From a virus: DNA of 20,289 nucleotides. Under the pieces are notes generated by a model, which did not search any database, was not told the DNA's origin, and saw only the letters and a program-made list of their open reading frames with translations. This document shows, in pieces, positions 1 to 5,582 of this stretch. Where the stretch lies: the IMG/VR virus record IMGVR_UViG_3300025598_000231, positions 1-20,289 of that record; one strand, 5' to 3'. Position 1 is the first letter of the stretch. The number at the start of each line of letters is the position of its first letter. Position numbers and translations under genes: made by a program.

Positions 1-127
1 CACCCAAAATATCTCAACTAGCTATACAATTAGCACCAATAGAAATGCACTATCAGTTGGGCCTATCACAGTTGCTAGTGGACAAGCTGTCACAGTCCCA
101 TCAGGCAGTCGTTGGGTAATACTTTAA
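1..127 (+). CDS. Tail fibre protein, C-terminal end only (partial)
   Basis: The window opens inside a gene read from base 2 and ending at TAA 125-127, giving the last 41 residues. The tail contains SVGPITVASGQAVTVPSG followed by SRWVIL, a threonine/serine/valine-rich C-terminus of a type I recognise from phage tail fibres whose last strands form a small beta structure. No start or other domain is visible. It is followed after 9 nt by another fibre-like gene whose ribosome binding site (AAGGA at 126-130) overlaps this stop. The position at the head of a fibre array supports the fibre call, but with so little sequence it could be any beta-rich virion protein. Confidence 0.6.
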   Translation, partial: TQNISTSYTISTNRNALSVGPITVASGQAVTVPSGSRWVIL

Positions 128-136
128 GGATAAACA

Positions 137-667
137 ATGAGTTCTCTAGTTCTTTCAGGCGATACAAGCGGGGCAATTACCCTAGCTGCCCCAAGCGTAG
201 CTGGTACGAATACTGCTACCCTTCCTGCTGCTACTGGCACAGTAATGGTTAGCGGTAATATGCCAGCGTTTAGTGCTTATGCTAACACTAATCAATCTAT
301 TGGTGCATCAACATTTACTAAATTACAAATAAACTCAACAGCAACAACTGGCTTTGATACTAACTCAAATTACAGTATAAGCAATTATCGTTTTACTCCA
401 ACTGTTGCTGGATATTATCAAATAAATGGGGCGGTAGGATACACCGCAAATCCGGGTACTTATGGGATTGCAACTATTTATAAAAATAATTCAGAATTTT
501 TAAGAGGTACACAAGGAAGCAATACAAATTGTATAGTTTCAGGAATAATTTATTTTAATGGTTCTACCGATTATGTTGAATTATGGGCTTATGCATCTAA
601 TGCAAGCACAGCAAGCGGTGTTTCATATCTTACATATTTTAATGGCTCAATGGTAAGGGCAGCATGA
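137..667 (+). CDS. Tail fibre-like protein with C1q/TNF-like C-terminal domain
   Basis: This 176-residue protein has two parts. Residues 1-40 are a Ser/Thr/Ala/Gly-rich lead with the pattern LSGDTSGAITLAAP and TNTATLPAATGTV, typical of N-terminal stalk segments in phage fibres. Residues about 43-176 resemble a C1q/TNF-like jelly roll: AYANTNQSIGASTFTKLQIN, a FTPTVAGYYQINGAVGY strand pair, then alternating polar/aromatic strands ending FNGSMVRAA. Such domains trimerise and bind ligands, so a role in host surface binding at the virion tail is inferred. The start is backed by AAGGA six bases upstream. Its stop overlaps the next small gene (ATGATG at 664), so the two are probably translationally coupled. 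Receptor specificity cannot be told from sequence. Confidence 0.75.
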   Translation: MSSLVLSGDTSGAITLAAPSVAGTNTATLPAATGTVMVSGNMPAFSAYANTNQSIGASTFTKLQINSTATTGFDTNSNYSISNYRFTPTVAGYYQINGAVGYTANPGTYGIATIYKNNSEFLRGTQGSNTNCIVSGIIYFNGSTDYVELWAYASNASTASGVSYLTYFNGSMVRAA

Positions 668-834
668 TGTACGAAAAACTCATCAAACTTTATCCTGAAC
701 TTGCAAACTTTGACTTTGCTAGTGGTGTTATAACACTACAAAACGATTCAGACAATCGTGGTGACTATATAAAAGCGTGGAATCACCCTAATTTTCCTAT
801 GCCTACTCAGGAGCAATTAGATGCCATTAAGTAA
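664..834 (+). CDS. Small XkdW-like tail protein (56 aa)
   Basis: This short gene starts at ATG 664, overlapping the previous stop by 4 nt, and ends at TAA 832-834. The product begins MMYEKLIKLYPELANFDFAS and contains LQNDSDNRGDYIKAWNHPNF and a closing PMPTQEQLDAI. The order Y-P ... F-x-L-x-x-D ... Y-I-x-x-W ... P-x-P-T-x-x-x-L resembles the XkdW family of small phage tail-associated proteins, whose exact job is not established. It sits directly downstream of a fibre gene, where fibre-assembly helpers are usual, so a helper role is plausible but inferred. The AGGAG that serves the next gene lies inside its last codons (809-813). ATG 667 is an alternative start. Confidence 0.6.
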   Translation: MMYEKLIKLYPELANFDFASGVITLQNDSDNRGDYIKAWNHPNFPMPTQEQLDAIK

Positions 835-1312
835 AGAAATGCTTAATGAGTTGTTTGAATATTGTGATGGAGAAATCTATTACAAGGTAAGCCGTAGCCG
901 TAATAAAGCTGGTTCAAAAGCTGGAACTTATAGACCGCATGACAACGCTTACCAAGTAATTATTAATGGCAAACATTACCTTACTCATCGCATTGTATTT
1001 ATGATGCACCACGGTTATTTACCACAGTTTGTAGACCATATTGACCGCAATCGTTCTAATAACAAGATTGAAAACTTGCGTGAAGCTAGTCTTGAACAAA
1101 ATGCCCAAAATGCAAAAGTTCGCAAAGATGCTACAAGCGGTGTAAAAGGCGTTAGTTGGAGTAAAGTTGATAAAGTATGGCGTGTCCGTGTTCAAGCCAA
1201 CGGCAAGCGTAAAGATTTTGGTGGCTTTAAAGACCTTGAATTAGCGGAGTTAGTTGCTATGGAAGCACGAAATAAATATCATGGCGAGTTTGCCTATAAG
1301 GAGTACGCATAA
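821..1312 (+). CDS. Free-standing HNH homing endonuclease with AP2 domain
   Basis: The 163-residue product has an HNH core at about residues 50-90: HYLTHRIVFMMHHGYLP, then VDHIDRNRSNNKIENLREAS, with H56, D72-H73, D75, and the N-x-x-x-N-L-R pattern (N85-L86-R87). Residues about 105-157 form an AP2-type DNA-binding segment: SGVKGVSWSKVDKVWRVRVQ followed by KDFGGFKDLELAE. This HNH plus AP2 order is typical of mobile endonucleases in phages. The family nicks or cuts DNA at cognate sites to copy its own gene into related phages. The start at 821 has AGGAG seven bases upstream and overlaps the previous gene by 14 nt. An AAGGAG in its last codons (1298-1303) lies 8 nt before the next fibre start. 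No intron is evident, so it is free-standing. Confidence 0.9.
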   Translation: MPLSKEMLNELFEYCDGEIYYKVSRSRNKAGSKAGTYRPHDNAYQVIINGKHYLTHRIVFMMHHGYLPQFVDHIDRNRSNNKIENLREASLEQNAQNAKVRKDATSGVKGVSWSKVDKVWRVRVQANGKRKDFGGFKDLELAELVAMEARNKYHGEFAYKEYA

Positions 1313-2457
1313 TGGCTTACGGAACAGTCAATGCTGATATAATCGGAACAAGCGTAGCAGGAAGCAATTTAGGTGCTGGTAATGCAACCATAATGAAGAA
1401 CCGCATTATCAATGGTGCGATGGTTATTGACCAAAGAAACGCTGGTGCTAGTGTTACTCCTACTAATGGACAATATACTTTAGATAGATGGTATTTCTTT
1501 ATAACTCAAGCATCAAAATTTACAACTCAGCAAAATGCTGGTTCTGTTACCCCACCAATCGGATTTACTAACTATTTAGGTGTAACTTCATCTTCTGCTT
1601 ACTCTGTTGTCTCTGGTGATTTCTTTTCACTTCAACAAAAAATTGAAGGCTACAATGTTGCCGATTTAGGCTGGGGAACTGCTAATGCAAAAACTGTAAC
1701 ATTGTCATTTTGGGTGCAATCTAGTTTAACAGGCACTTTTGGCGGTTCTTTCGGAAATGGAGCTGCTAACAGGTCTTATGCATTCACTTATTCAATTCCT
1801 GTAGCAAATACATGGACTCAAATTTCAATTACTGTAGCTGGCGATACCACAGGAACTTGGGCTAAAGACAATACCGCTGGATTAGCAGTTTATTTTGGTC
1901 TTGGAGTAGGCTCAACATATAGCGGAACTGCTGGTTCATGGTCTGCAAACAATTATGTTTCAGCCACAGGAGCAACATCCGTAGTAGGAACAAACGGAGC
2001 AACCTTTTACATCACAGGCGTGCAATTAGAAGTAGGAAGTAGTGCTACTGGATTTGAGTATCGGATGTATAGCACCGAACTATATAATTGTTATCGTTAT
2101 TTCCAATATTTGCTTATTGCACAAACAAACAGTCAAGTAGGTGTTATTCGTGCATCAGGTTCAGGCGCAACGGCAAGTGAATTTAATATGCCGTTTACAT
2201 TTAGTCCAATGAGAACTGGGCCTACAGCAACATATGTATCAGGTTCACAAACAAGTTTTACCGCTTATTCATTAGCTGGTTCATCATCAACTTGGAATAT
2301 TAATCAAATTGTAAGCACATTTGATACAAACATTGGGCAACTTCAATATGATGGTGTTCGTATTCGTGGTGGTAATACTGGTTATAACGATGGACAACCT
2401 TATTTTGGTGTTGCAAATTCAGGATGGATTGCAGTTACTTTAAGTGCGGAGTTATAA
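1312..2457 (+). CDS. Tail fibre-like structural protein
   Basis: This 381-residue protein begins with a 25-residue Gly/Ala/Ser-rich lead. It then has the block MKNRIINGAMVIDQRNAG and GQYTLDRWYFF (residues about 28-63), a recurring block in phage proteins encoded near tail fibres. The rest is beta-rich and aromatic, with WVQSSLTGTFGGSFGNG and FYITGVQLEVGSSATGFEYR. The ITGVQLE-x-G-x-x-A-T-x-F-E phrase is a familiar end of carbohydrate-binding-like jelly rolls in phage proteins. A role in recognising surface sugars is inferred. Its ATG shares the last A of the endonuclease stop (TAATG), with AAGGAG 8 nt upstream. Another tail-associated small gene follows after 1 nt. Confidence 0.75.
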   Translation: MAYGTVNADIIGTSVAGSNLGAGNATIMKNRIINGAMVIDQRNAGASVTPTNGQYTLDRWYFFITQASKFTTQQNAGSVTPPIGFTNYLGVTSSSAYSVVSGDFFSLQQKIEGYNVADLGWGTANAKTVTLSFWVQSSLTGTFGGSFGNGAANRSYAFTYSIPVANTWTQISITVAGDTTGTWAKDNTAGLAVYFGLGVGSTYSGTAGSWSANNYVSATGATSVVGTNGATFYITGVQLEVGSSATGFEYRMYSTELYNCYRYFQYLLIAQTNSQVGVIRASGSGATASEFNMPFTFSPMRTGPTATYVSGSQTSFTAYSLAGSSSTWNINQIVSTFDTNIGQLQYDGVRIRGGNTGYNDGQPYFGVANSGWIAVTLSAEL

Positions 2458-2458
2458 A

Positions 2459-2605
2459 ATGTATCAATTAATGGAAGAAAAAACAATTAAACGCTTATCT
2501 GATGGTGCTTTTATTCCCATGCTTGAAGACAACACAGACTATCAAGCCTACCTAAAATGGGTAGCTGAAGGCGGTCAAGTTTTACCTGCGGATGAAAATG
2601 CTTAA
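2459..2605 (+). CDS. Small conserved phage protein behind a fibre gene (48 aa)
   Basis: This short gene runs from ATG 2459 to TAA 2603-2605. It encodes a 48-residue acidic protein beginning MYQLMEEKTIKRLSDGAFIP and continuing with NTDYQAYLKWVAEGGQVLPA. The pattern I-x-R-L-x-D-x-A-F-I-P ... N-x-D-Y-x-x-Y-L-x-W-x-x-E-G is one I recognise from small phage proteins encoded after tail fibres; its biochemical role is unknown to me. By position it matches the XkdW-like gene at 664-834 and may help fibre folding or attachment (inference). It lies 1 nt behind the fibre gene and its last 14 nt overlap the following homing endonuclease. It shows no sequence likeness to the first module's small gene beyond size and charge. 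Confidence 0.65.
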   Translation: MYQLMEEKTIKRLSDGAFIPMLEDNTDYQAYLKWVAEGGQVLPADENA

Positions 2606-3224
2606 TCAAAATTTTCCACCTACCGCCTTGCTAGTTATGCAACATAACATAACTGGCTTAAAGTACTTTTGCAAGACATCTTTGCTATACAGGATTTATA
2701 GTTACAAAGGTAGCGGAACTCGTTGGAATAATCATTTAAAGGTTCATGGCAAGGATATTACAGTCGGCGTAATGGGTGTATATACCGATAAGCAAAGATG
2801 CCTAAAAGCGGCTAAAAAGTTCTCTGCTGACCACGATATTGTCAATAGCGATGAATGGGCTAATTTGGTCGAGGAAACAGGCATGATGGGTGCAAGCATG
2901 AAAGGTGAACGCAATCCTTTCTATGGCAAAAAGCATACTCCTGAAATGACAGAGTATCTTCGCCAGAAAAAAATTGGTAAATCAGTTAATAAAGGTGCTT
3001 ATCGTAGCCCTGAAAATCGTGCCAAAATATCAGCATCGTTAAAAGGTCGTAAAAACCCAGCAGTTTCTAAAGCATTAACTGGTCGCAAATTATCAGAAGA
3101 AACAAAACAAAAATTATCTGAATCTCGTAAAGGATATACACACAGTATGGAAACTAGAGAAAAATTACGCCAGAAGGCAATAGTCCAATGGGCTAAACAA
3201 CCAGCCGATGAGGTGAAAGCATAA
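2592..3224 (+). CDS. Homing endonuclease, GIY-YIG-like with NUMOD3 motifs
   Basis: The 210-residue basic protein has an N-terminal region like phage Seg-type nucleases: TGLKYFCKTS then YSYKGSGTRWNNHLKVHGKD (residues about 22-55). This replaces the textbook GIY/YIG tripeptides with a diverged version. It is followed by NUMOD3-type DNA-binding motifs: GERNPFYGKKHTPEM (about 99-115), SPENRAKISASLKGRKNP (about 139-156), and GRKLSEETKQKLSESRKG (about 164-181). Such proteins cut DNA to spread their own gene. Starts at 2592 or 2598 are both possible, as neither has a strong ribosome binding site; 2592 gives a 14-nt overlap with the previous gene. Its 3' end carries GAGGTGA (3210-3216), well placed for the next fibre start. 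The catalytic residues of the diverged core are not certain, so activity is inferred. Confidence 0.85.
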   Translation: MKMLNQNFPPTALLVMQHNITGLKYFCKTSLLYRIYSYKGSGTRWNNHLKVHGKDITVGVMGVYTDKQRCLKAAKKFSADHDIVNSDEWANLVEETGMMGASMKGERNPFYGKKHTPEMTEYLRQKKIGKSVNKGAYRSPENRAKISASLKGRKNPAVSKALTGRKLSEETKQKLSESRKGYTHSMETREKLRQKAIVQWAKQPADEVKA

Positions 3225-3658
3225 TGACAACTATTATTAATGGCTCTAGCCCATCAATTACATTTAGTGATTCGACTACACAAACTACTGGAATACCTTC
3301 ACCAAGCACTTCAGGTAATGTACTTACTTCTAATGGTTCTGTTTGGACTTCTACAGCACCAGTAGCAAGTGGTTTAGGTGTTGGGCAAACATATTCAAAT
3401 GTTACAGGCAGTCGTTCTTCAGGAACAACATATACGAATTCAACTGGTAAACCAATTTTTGTAACTGTATTTATTGCAGATAATTCTAATCAAGGAAGTA
3501 ATCTTGTGTTTACAGTTGCTGGTTCAACAATATACCCGACTATGAATGGTTCAATAGGTTACAGAGTACAGTTTTCTATGATTGTTCCTGACAGCACAAC
3601 ATATTCAATTAGTTGGAATGGTAATGCAAACTTTGGCGGATGGTGGGAATTAAGATAA
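3224..3658 (+). CDS. Short tail fibre-like protein
   Basis: This 144-residue protein starts in a TAATG overlap with the endonuclease. The N-terminal part is a Ser/Thr-rich stalk (SPSITFSDSTTQTTGIP), followed by SGNVLTSNGSVWTSTAP, a linker often seen in phage fibre proteins. Residues about 50-144 are a compact beta domain ending WNGNANFGGWWELR. It lacks the C1q-like pattern of the first module and the NRIINGAMVIDQ block of the second, so the three fibres end in unrelated tips. A virion surface or host-binding role is inferred from composition and position. Its stop overlaps the next small gene by one base. Confidence 0.65.
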   Translation: MTTIINGSSPSITFSDSTTQTTGIPSPSTSGNVLTSNGSVWTSTAPVASGLGVGQTYSNVTGSRSSGTTYTNSTGKPIFVTVFIADNSNQGSNLVFTVAGSTIYPTMNGSIGYRVQFSMIVPDSTTYSISWNGNANFGGWWELR

Positions 3659-3906
3659 TGAAACTATACAAAGACAATCAAAATAACATTTACGGCTACG
3701 AACAAGATGGTTCACAAGACCATTTAATCGGTGAAAAAGTAGCTTTAACGCAATCAGAAATTGATGCAAGAGAAGCTAAATTTGCTGAAGATGAAGCAAA
3801 TAAAATTGCTATACAACAAGCACAAGCAACTGCAAAGGCTTCTGCACTAGCTAAACTAACAGCATTAGGACTAACACAAGCTGAAGTAACTGCCCTTATT
3901 GGATAA
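3658..3906 (+). CDS. Small tail-assembly-helper-like protein (82 aa)
   Basis: The likely start is ATG 3658, whose A is the last base of the fibre stop; an in-frame ATG at 3640 lies inside the fibre gene and would add six residues. The product begins MKLYKDNQNNIYGYEQDGSQ, then has a long charged helix (residues about 38-66, alternating Glu/Lys with Ala). It ends ALAKLTALGLTQAEVTALIG. The helix plus the KASALAKLTALGLT closing is a familiar ending in small proteins downstream of phage fibre genes, so a fibre assembly or chaperone function is inferred. This module has no endonuclease behind it and is followed directly by the lysis genes. Confidence 0.6.
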   Translation: MKLYKDNQNNIYGYEQDGSQDHLIGEKVALTQSEIDAREAKFAEDEANKIAIQQAQATAKASALAKLTALGLTQAEVTALIG

Positions 3907-3910
3907 TTAA

Positions 3911-4132
3911 ATGGATCACGATAACCAAATCGACATATTTAAGTATGGTCAACTTGTTGCAACGGTTGATTCGCTTGAGAAAAAGATCGATAAACTCGAA
4001 AAATCAGTTGAGCAACTTTGTGAGTTGGCAAATAAATCTAAAGGCGGTATGTGGGCAGGCATGATGGTAGTCTCTGCATTGAGCTCGTTTGTAGGCTTTA
4101 TAAGCCATTACTTTGCCACCAAGCCAAATTAA
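3911..4132 (+). CDS. XhlA-like small membrane protein, lysis-associated
   Basis: This 73-residue protein has a predicted coiled coil at about residues 16-41 (heptads in VDSLEKKIDKLEKSVEQL). A single hydrophobic segment follows at about 47-66 (MWAGMMVVSALSSFVGFISH), then a short basic tail. The order short head, coiled coil, C-terminal membrane anchor is that of the XhlA/haemolysin-type proteins that act beside holins. Here it opens the lysis cassette, followed without a gap by two more small membrane proteins. Its ribosome binding site is weak (GGA at 3901-3903), suggesting coupled translation. A role in anchoring or timing membrane damage is inferred from family resemblance. Confidence 0.7.
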   Translation: MDHDNQIDIFKYGQLVATVDSLEKKIDKLEKSVEQLCELANKSKGGMWAGMMVVSALSSFVGFISHYFATKPN

Positions 4133-4315
4133 ATGAACAATAACTACAGACAAGTTTTGATCTGGTTACTAGTTTATGTTGTAGGTGTGTCAGCAACCAT
4201 CGGATCAATCTGCATATTAGACTGGATACCATGTTTGTCCACAGGGGACACGCGGCAATGGACCATGCAACTTATCGCTGTAATAGTCGCCCTATTAGCA
4301 GGTAACCAAAAATGA
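4133..4315 (+). CDS. Small membrane protein, lysis region (holin candidate)
   Basis: The 60-residue product has one clear membrane helix (residues about 8-29, QVLIWLLVYVVGVSATIGSI) and a second, shorter hydrophobic segment (about 45-57, MQLIAVIVALLAG). A polar loop containing DWIP and STGDTRQW lies between them. I do not recognise a named family. Its ATG directly follows the preceding stop and its own stop overlaps the next ATG (ATGA at 4312), so it sits in a translationally coupled run of lysis genes. Size and topology fit a small holin, an antiholin or a holin partner; sequence alone does not decide which. Confidence 0.6.
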   Translation: MNNNYRQVLIWLLVYVVGVSATIGSICILDWIPCLSTGDTRQWTMQLIAVIVALLAGNQK

Positions 4316-4536
4316 AACTGTTTAAAGACATCCTTACCGAAGACGACAACCAAACATACTGCGCTGCACGGTTCTGTGCTGTGGTGTGCGTGTTGGGTTT
4401 TTTAGGTATTGCTTTGTTTGCTGCATTCCATGGCACCGAGATTGACTTGGAAAAATTAGGTATGGGCCTAGCTACCACATTAGGTGGATCTGGCGTGATG
4501 ATTGGTGCAAAAGCTGCAACTCAAAAGAGTGAATAA
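4312..4536 (+). CDS. Putative holin, two membrane segments
   Basis: This 74-residue protein has a polar start (MKLFKDILTEDDNQTYCAAR), a hydrophobic helix at about 21-39 (FCAVVCVLGFLGIALFAAF), a short loop with EIDLEKLG, and a glycine-rich second hydrophobic stretch at about 50-67. It ends in a charged tail (AKAATQKSE). Two helices, a short charged tail and a position directly before spanin and endolysin genes match class II-like phage holins, which open the inner membrane at lysis time. Which of the three small membrane proteins is the pore former is undecided; this is the best candidate from layout. The stop overlaps the next start (TAATG). Confidence 0.65.
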   Translation: MKLFKDILTEDDNQTYCAARFCAVVCVLGFLGIALFAAFHGTEIDLEKLGMGLATTLGGSGVMIGAKAATQKSE

Positions 4537-4946
4537 TGTTCCCTTTATCTATTTTAACTTATGCCAAAATTATTGCTGCTGCTGTTATTCTTTCTGCCGC
4601 TTGGTATAGCGGGTATCATTTTGAGTCTAGCCGCTTTGAAGCATATCGGTTGGAACAAACCCGACTTGTCCAAGAAACCGAACAAAGATACCAAGCAGAA
4701 GCAGACCAAATAAGGACTGAAAAAGATGCACAAATTCAAGCTATTAATACTCAGCTGCTCGATGCTGTTAGCGAGTTGCGTAAACGTCCCAGTCGCGCCC
4801 AAGACGACGCAAATGGACAAGACGGAACTGGGCGAGCCCTTTCTGCCGAGGATGCAGAATTTCTTGTTAGGGAAGCTGCCAGAGCAGACCTCCTCCGCTC
4901 CAGCCTCCAAGCCTGCTACGCCCAATACGACTCACTAAGTAAATAA
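4536..4946 (+). CDS. Rz-like i-spanin (inner-membrane spanin subunit)
   Basis: The 136-residue protein has an N-terminal membrane anchor (residues about 6-24, ILTYAKIIAAAVILSAAWY). A long periplasmic coiled coil follows (about 34-84, rich in Glu/Gln/Arg), then a conserved-looking end with RKRPSRAQ, LSAEDAEFLVREAARADLLR and CYAQYDSL. This is the Rz architecture: an inner-membrane subunit that pairs with an outer-membrane lipoprotein to fuse the two membranes in the last step of lysis of Gram-negative hosts. The o-spanin gene is read in the +1 frame inside it (4726-4938), the classic nested arrangement. It follows the holin candidate with a 1-nt overlap. Confidence 0.85.
   Translation: MFPLSILTYAKIIAAAVILSAAWYSGYHFESSRFEAYRLEQTRLVQETEQRYQAEADQIRTEKDAQIQAINTQLLDAVSELRKRPSRAQDDANGQDGTGRALSAEDAEFLVREAARADLLRSSLQACYAQYDSLSK
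4726..4938 (+). CDS. Rz1-like o-spanin lipoprotein, nested inside Rz
   Basis: This 70-residue ORF lies entirely within the Rz gene in another frame. It begins MHKFKLLILSCSMLLASC, a basic start, hydrophobic core and LASC lipobox, with C18 as the lipidated cysteine. The mature part is short and carries prolines and Ser/Thr (APASKPATPNTTH at the end), as expected for Rz1. TAAGGA at 4711-4716 gives it its own ribosome binding site 9 nt upstream. The family role is to sit in the outer membrane and bind the C-terminal end of the i-spanin. Signal, lipobox, proline content, nesting and own ribosome binding site together make a chance ORF unlikely. Confidence 0.85.
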   Translation: MHKFKLLILSCSMLLASCVNVPVAPKTTQMDKTELGEPFLPRMQNFLLGKLPEQTSSAPASKPATPNTTH

Positions 4947-4958
4947 GTGACCCCCCAA

Positions 4959-4979
4959 TTTACGCTATACTAGCGTAAA
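4959..4979. promoter_or_regulatory. Perfect 9-bp inverted repeat upstream of the lysozyme gene
   Basis: Arms TTTACGCTA (4959-4967) and TAGCGTAAA (4971-4979) are exact reverse complements around a TAC centre. The sequence TATACT (4966-4971) across the centre resembles a sigma-70 -10 box, but no convincing -35 box lies upstream. There is no U-run, so it is not a standard terminator. The AGGAG of the lysozyme gene lies at 4983-4987, three bases after the second arm. It may be an operator, or an RNA hairpin that affects lysozyme translation; neither is shown. Confidence 0.5.
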
Positions 4980-4992
4980 GAAAGGAGCCAAA

Positions 4993-5511
4993 ATGAAAAA
5001 AACTTTAGTAGTACTAATGTGGTGTTTAGGCATTATTGCAGCCTTTCACTTCACAAACCGATATACCCAGATTGAAGAAAACCTCATGGCAATCGCAAAA
5101 TCCACACTAGACTTAATTACCAAAGAAGAAGGTTCACGCAACAAGGCGTACCAAGACTCCAAGGGTCTTTGGACGATTGGTGTTGGCCACCTCATCAAAA
5201 CCGATGAAGAGTATCTGCTGACAGCCACCCTGACAGATGATCAGGTAGAAGAGCTGCTTAGGAAGGATTTAAAGTGGTGTAGCGAGGCCGTAGAGACCTC
5301 GGTAAAGGTACCCCTCCAGCAACACCAATTCGACGCCCTGTACAGCCTCTGTTTCAATATTGGAGGCACTAATTTTTCTAACTCTACCGTAGTTAAGAAA
5401 ATCAATCAAAATGACATGCAGGGCGCAGCGGATGCGATCCTAAACTGGAATAAACCAGAAGTACTTATCAACCGCCGCAAACGCGAACGGGCATTGTTTT
5501 TAGGGGCGTAA
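4993..5511 (+). CDS. Endolysin, GH24 (T4-type) lysozyme with signal-anchor-like N-terminus
   Basis: This 172-residue muramidase cuts the glycan strand of peptidoglycan between MurNAc and GlcNAc. The catalytic set E-8-D-5-T is intact: E46, D55 and T61 within EEGSRNKAYQDSKGLWTIGV. The C-terminal part has QHQFDALYSLCFNIGG and the closing RRKRERALFL typical of GH24 phage lysozymes. Residues 1-20 (MKK, then TLVVLMWCLGIIAAFHF) form a weakly hydrophobic signal with no clear cleavage site, as in SAR endolysins that leave the membrane at lysis. Three cysteines (C11, C96, C120) are present, C11 inside the anchor. AGGAG five bases upstream supports this start; ATG 5086 (Met32) would give a soluble lysozyme without the anchor. 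A terminator overlaps the stop. Confidence 0.9.
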   Translation: MKKTLVVLMWCLGIIAAFHFTNRYTQIEENLMAIAKSTLDLITKEEGSRNKAYQDSKGLWTIGVGHLIKTDEEYLLTATLTDDQVEELLRKDLKWCSEAVETSVKVPLQQHQFDALYSLCFNIGGTNFSNSTVVKKINQNDMQGAADAILNWNKPEVLINRRKRERALFLGA

Positions 5512-5523
5512 ACCCCTGTTTTT
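5502..5523 (+). terminator. Rho-independent terminator overlapping the lysozyme stop codon
   Basis: AGGGG (5502-5506) pairs with CCCCT (5513-5517) around the loop CGTAAA, and TTTTT follows at 5519-5523 after one G. The stop codon TAA (5509-5511) lies in the loop. It closes the fibre and lysis transcription block on the plus strand. The stem is only five GC-rich pairs, so termination may be partial. Confidence 0.65.
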
Positions 5524-5582
5524 GTGCATTAGTAGATATAAGGGCTGATCACCCTACAATCCAATAACCTCGAGGAAAACCC
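5524..5582 (+). promoter_or_regulatory. Leader region before the lysine-rich gene, possible promoter
   Basis: Coming straight after a terminator and before a new run of genes, this gap should hold a promoter. It contains TATAAG at 5537-5542, similar to a -10 box, without a clear -35. AGGG (5541-5544) can pair with CCCT (5552-5555) around the loop CTGATCA. GAGGA at 5572-5576 is a good ribosome binding site for ATG 5583. The stretch around GCATTAGT (5527-5534) recurs in the gap at 12644-12692. Confidence 0.4.

Noticed and set aside
137-3906. Diversity-generating retroelement acting on the fibre genes
   Set aside because: No reverse transcriptase gene and no template/variable repeat pair is visible in the window.
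4554-4925. 123-residue minus-strand ORF opposite the spanin genes
   Set aside because: It is opposite two well-supported overlapping genes, and the double coding constraint there easily keeps a third frame open; no start signal or recognisable domain.
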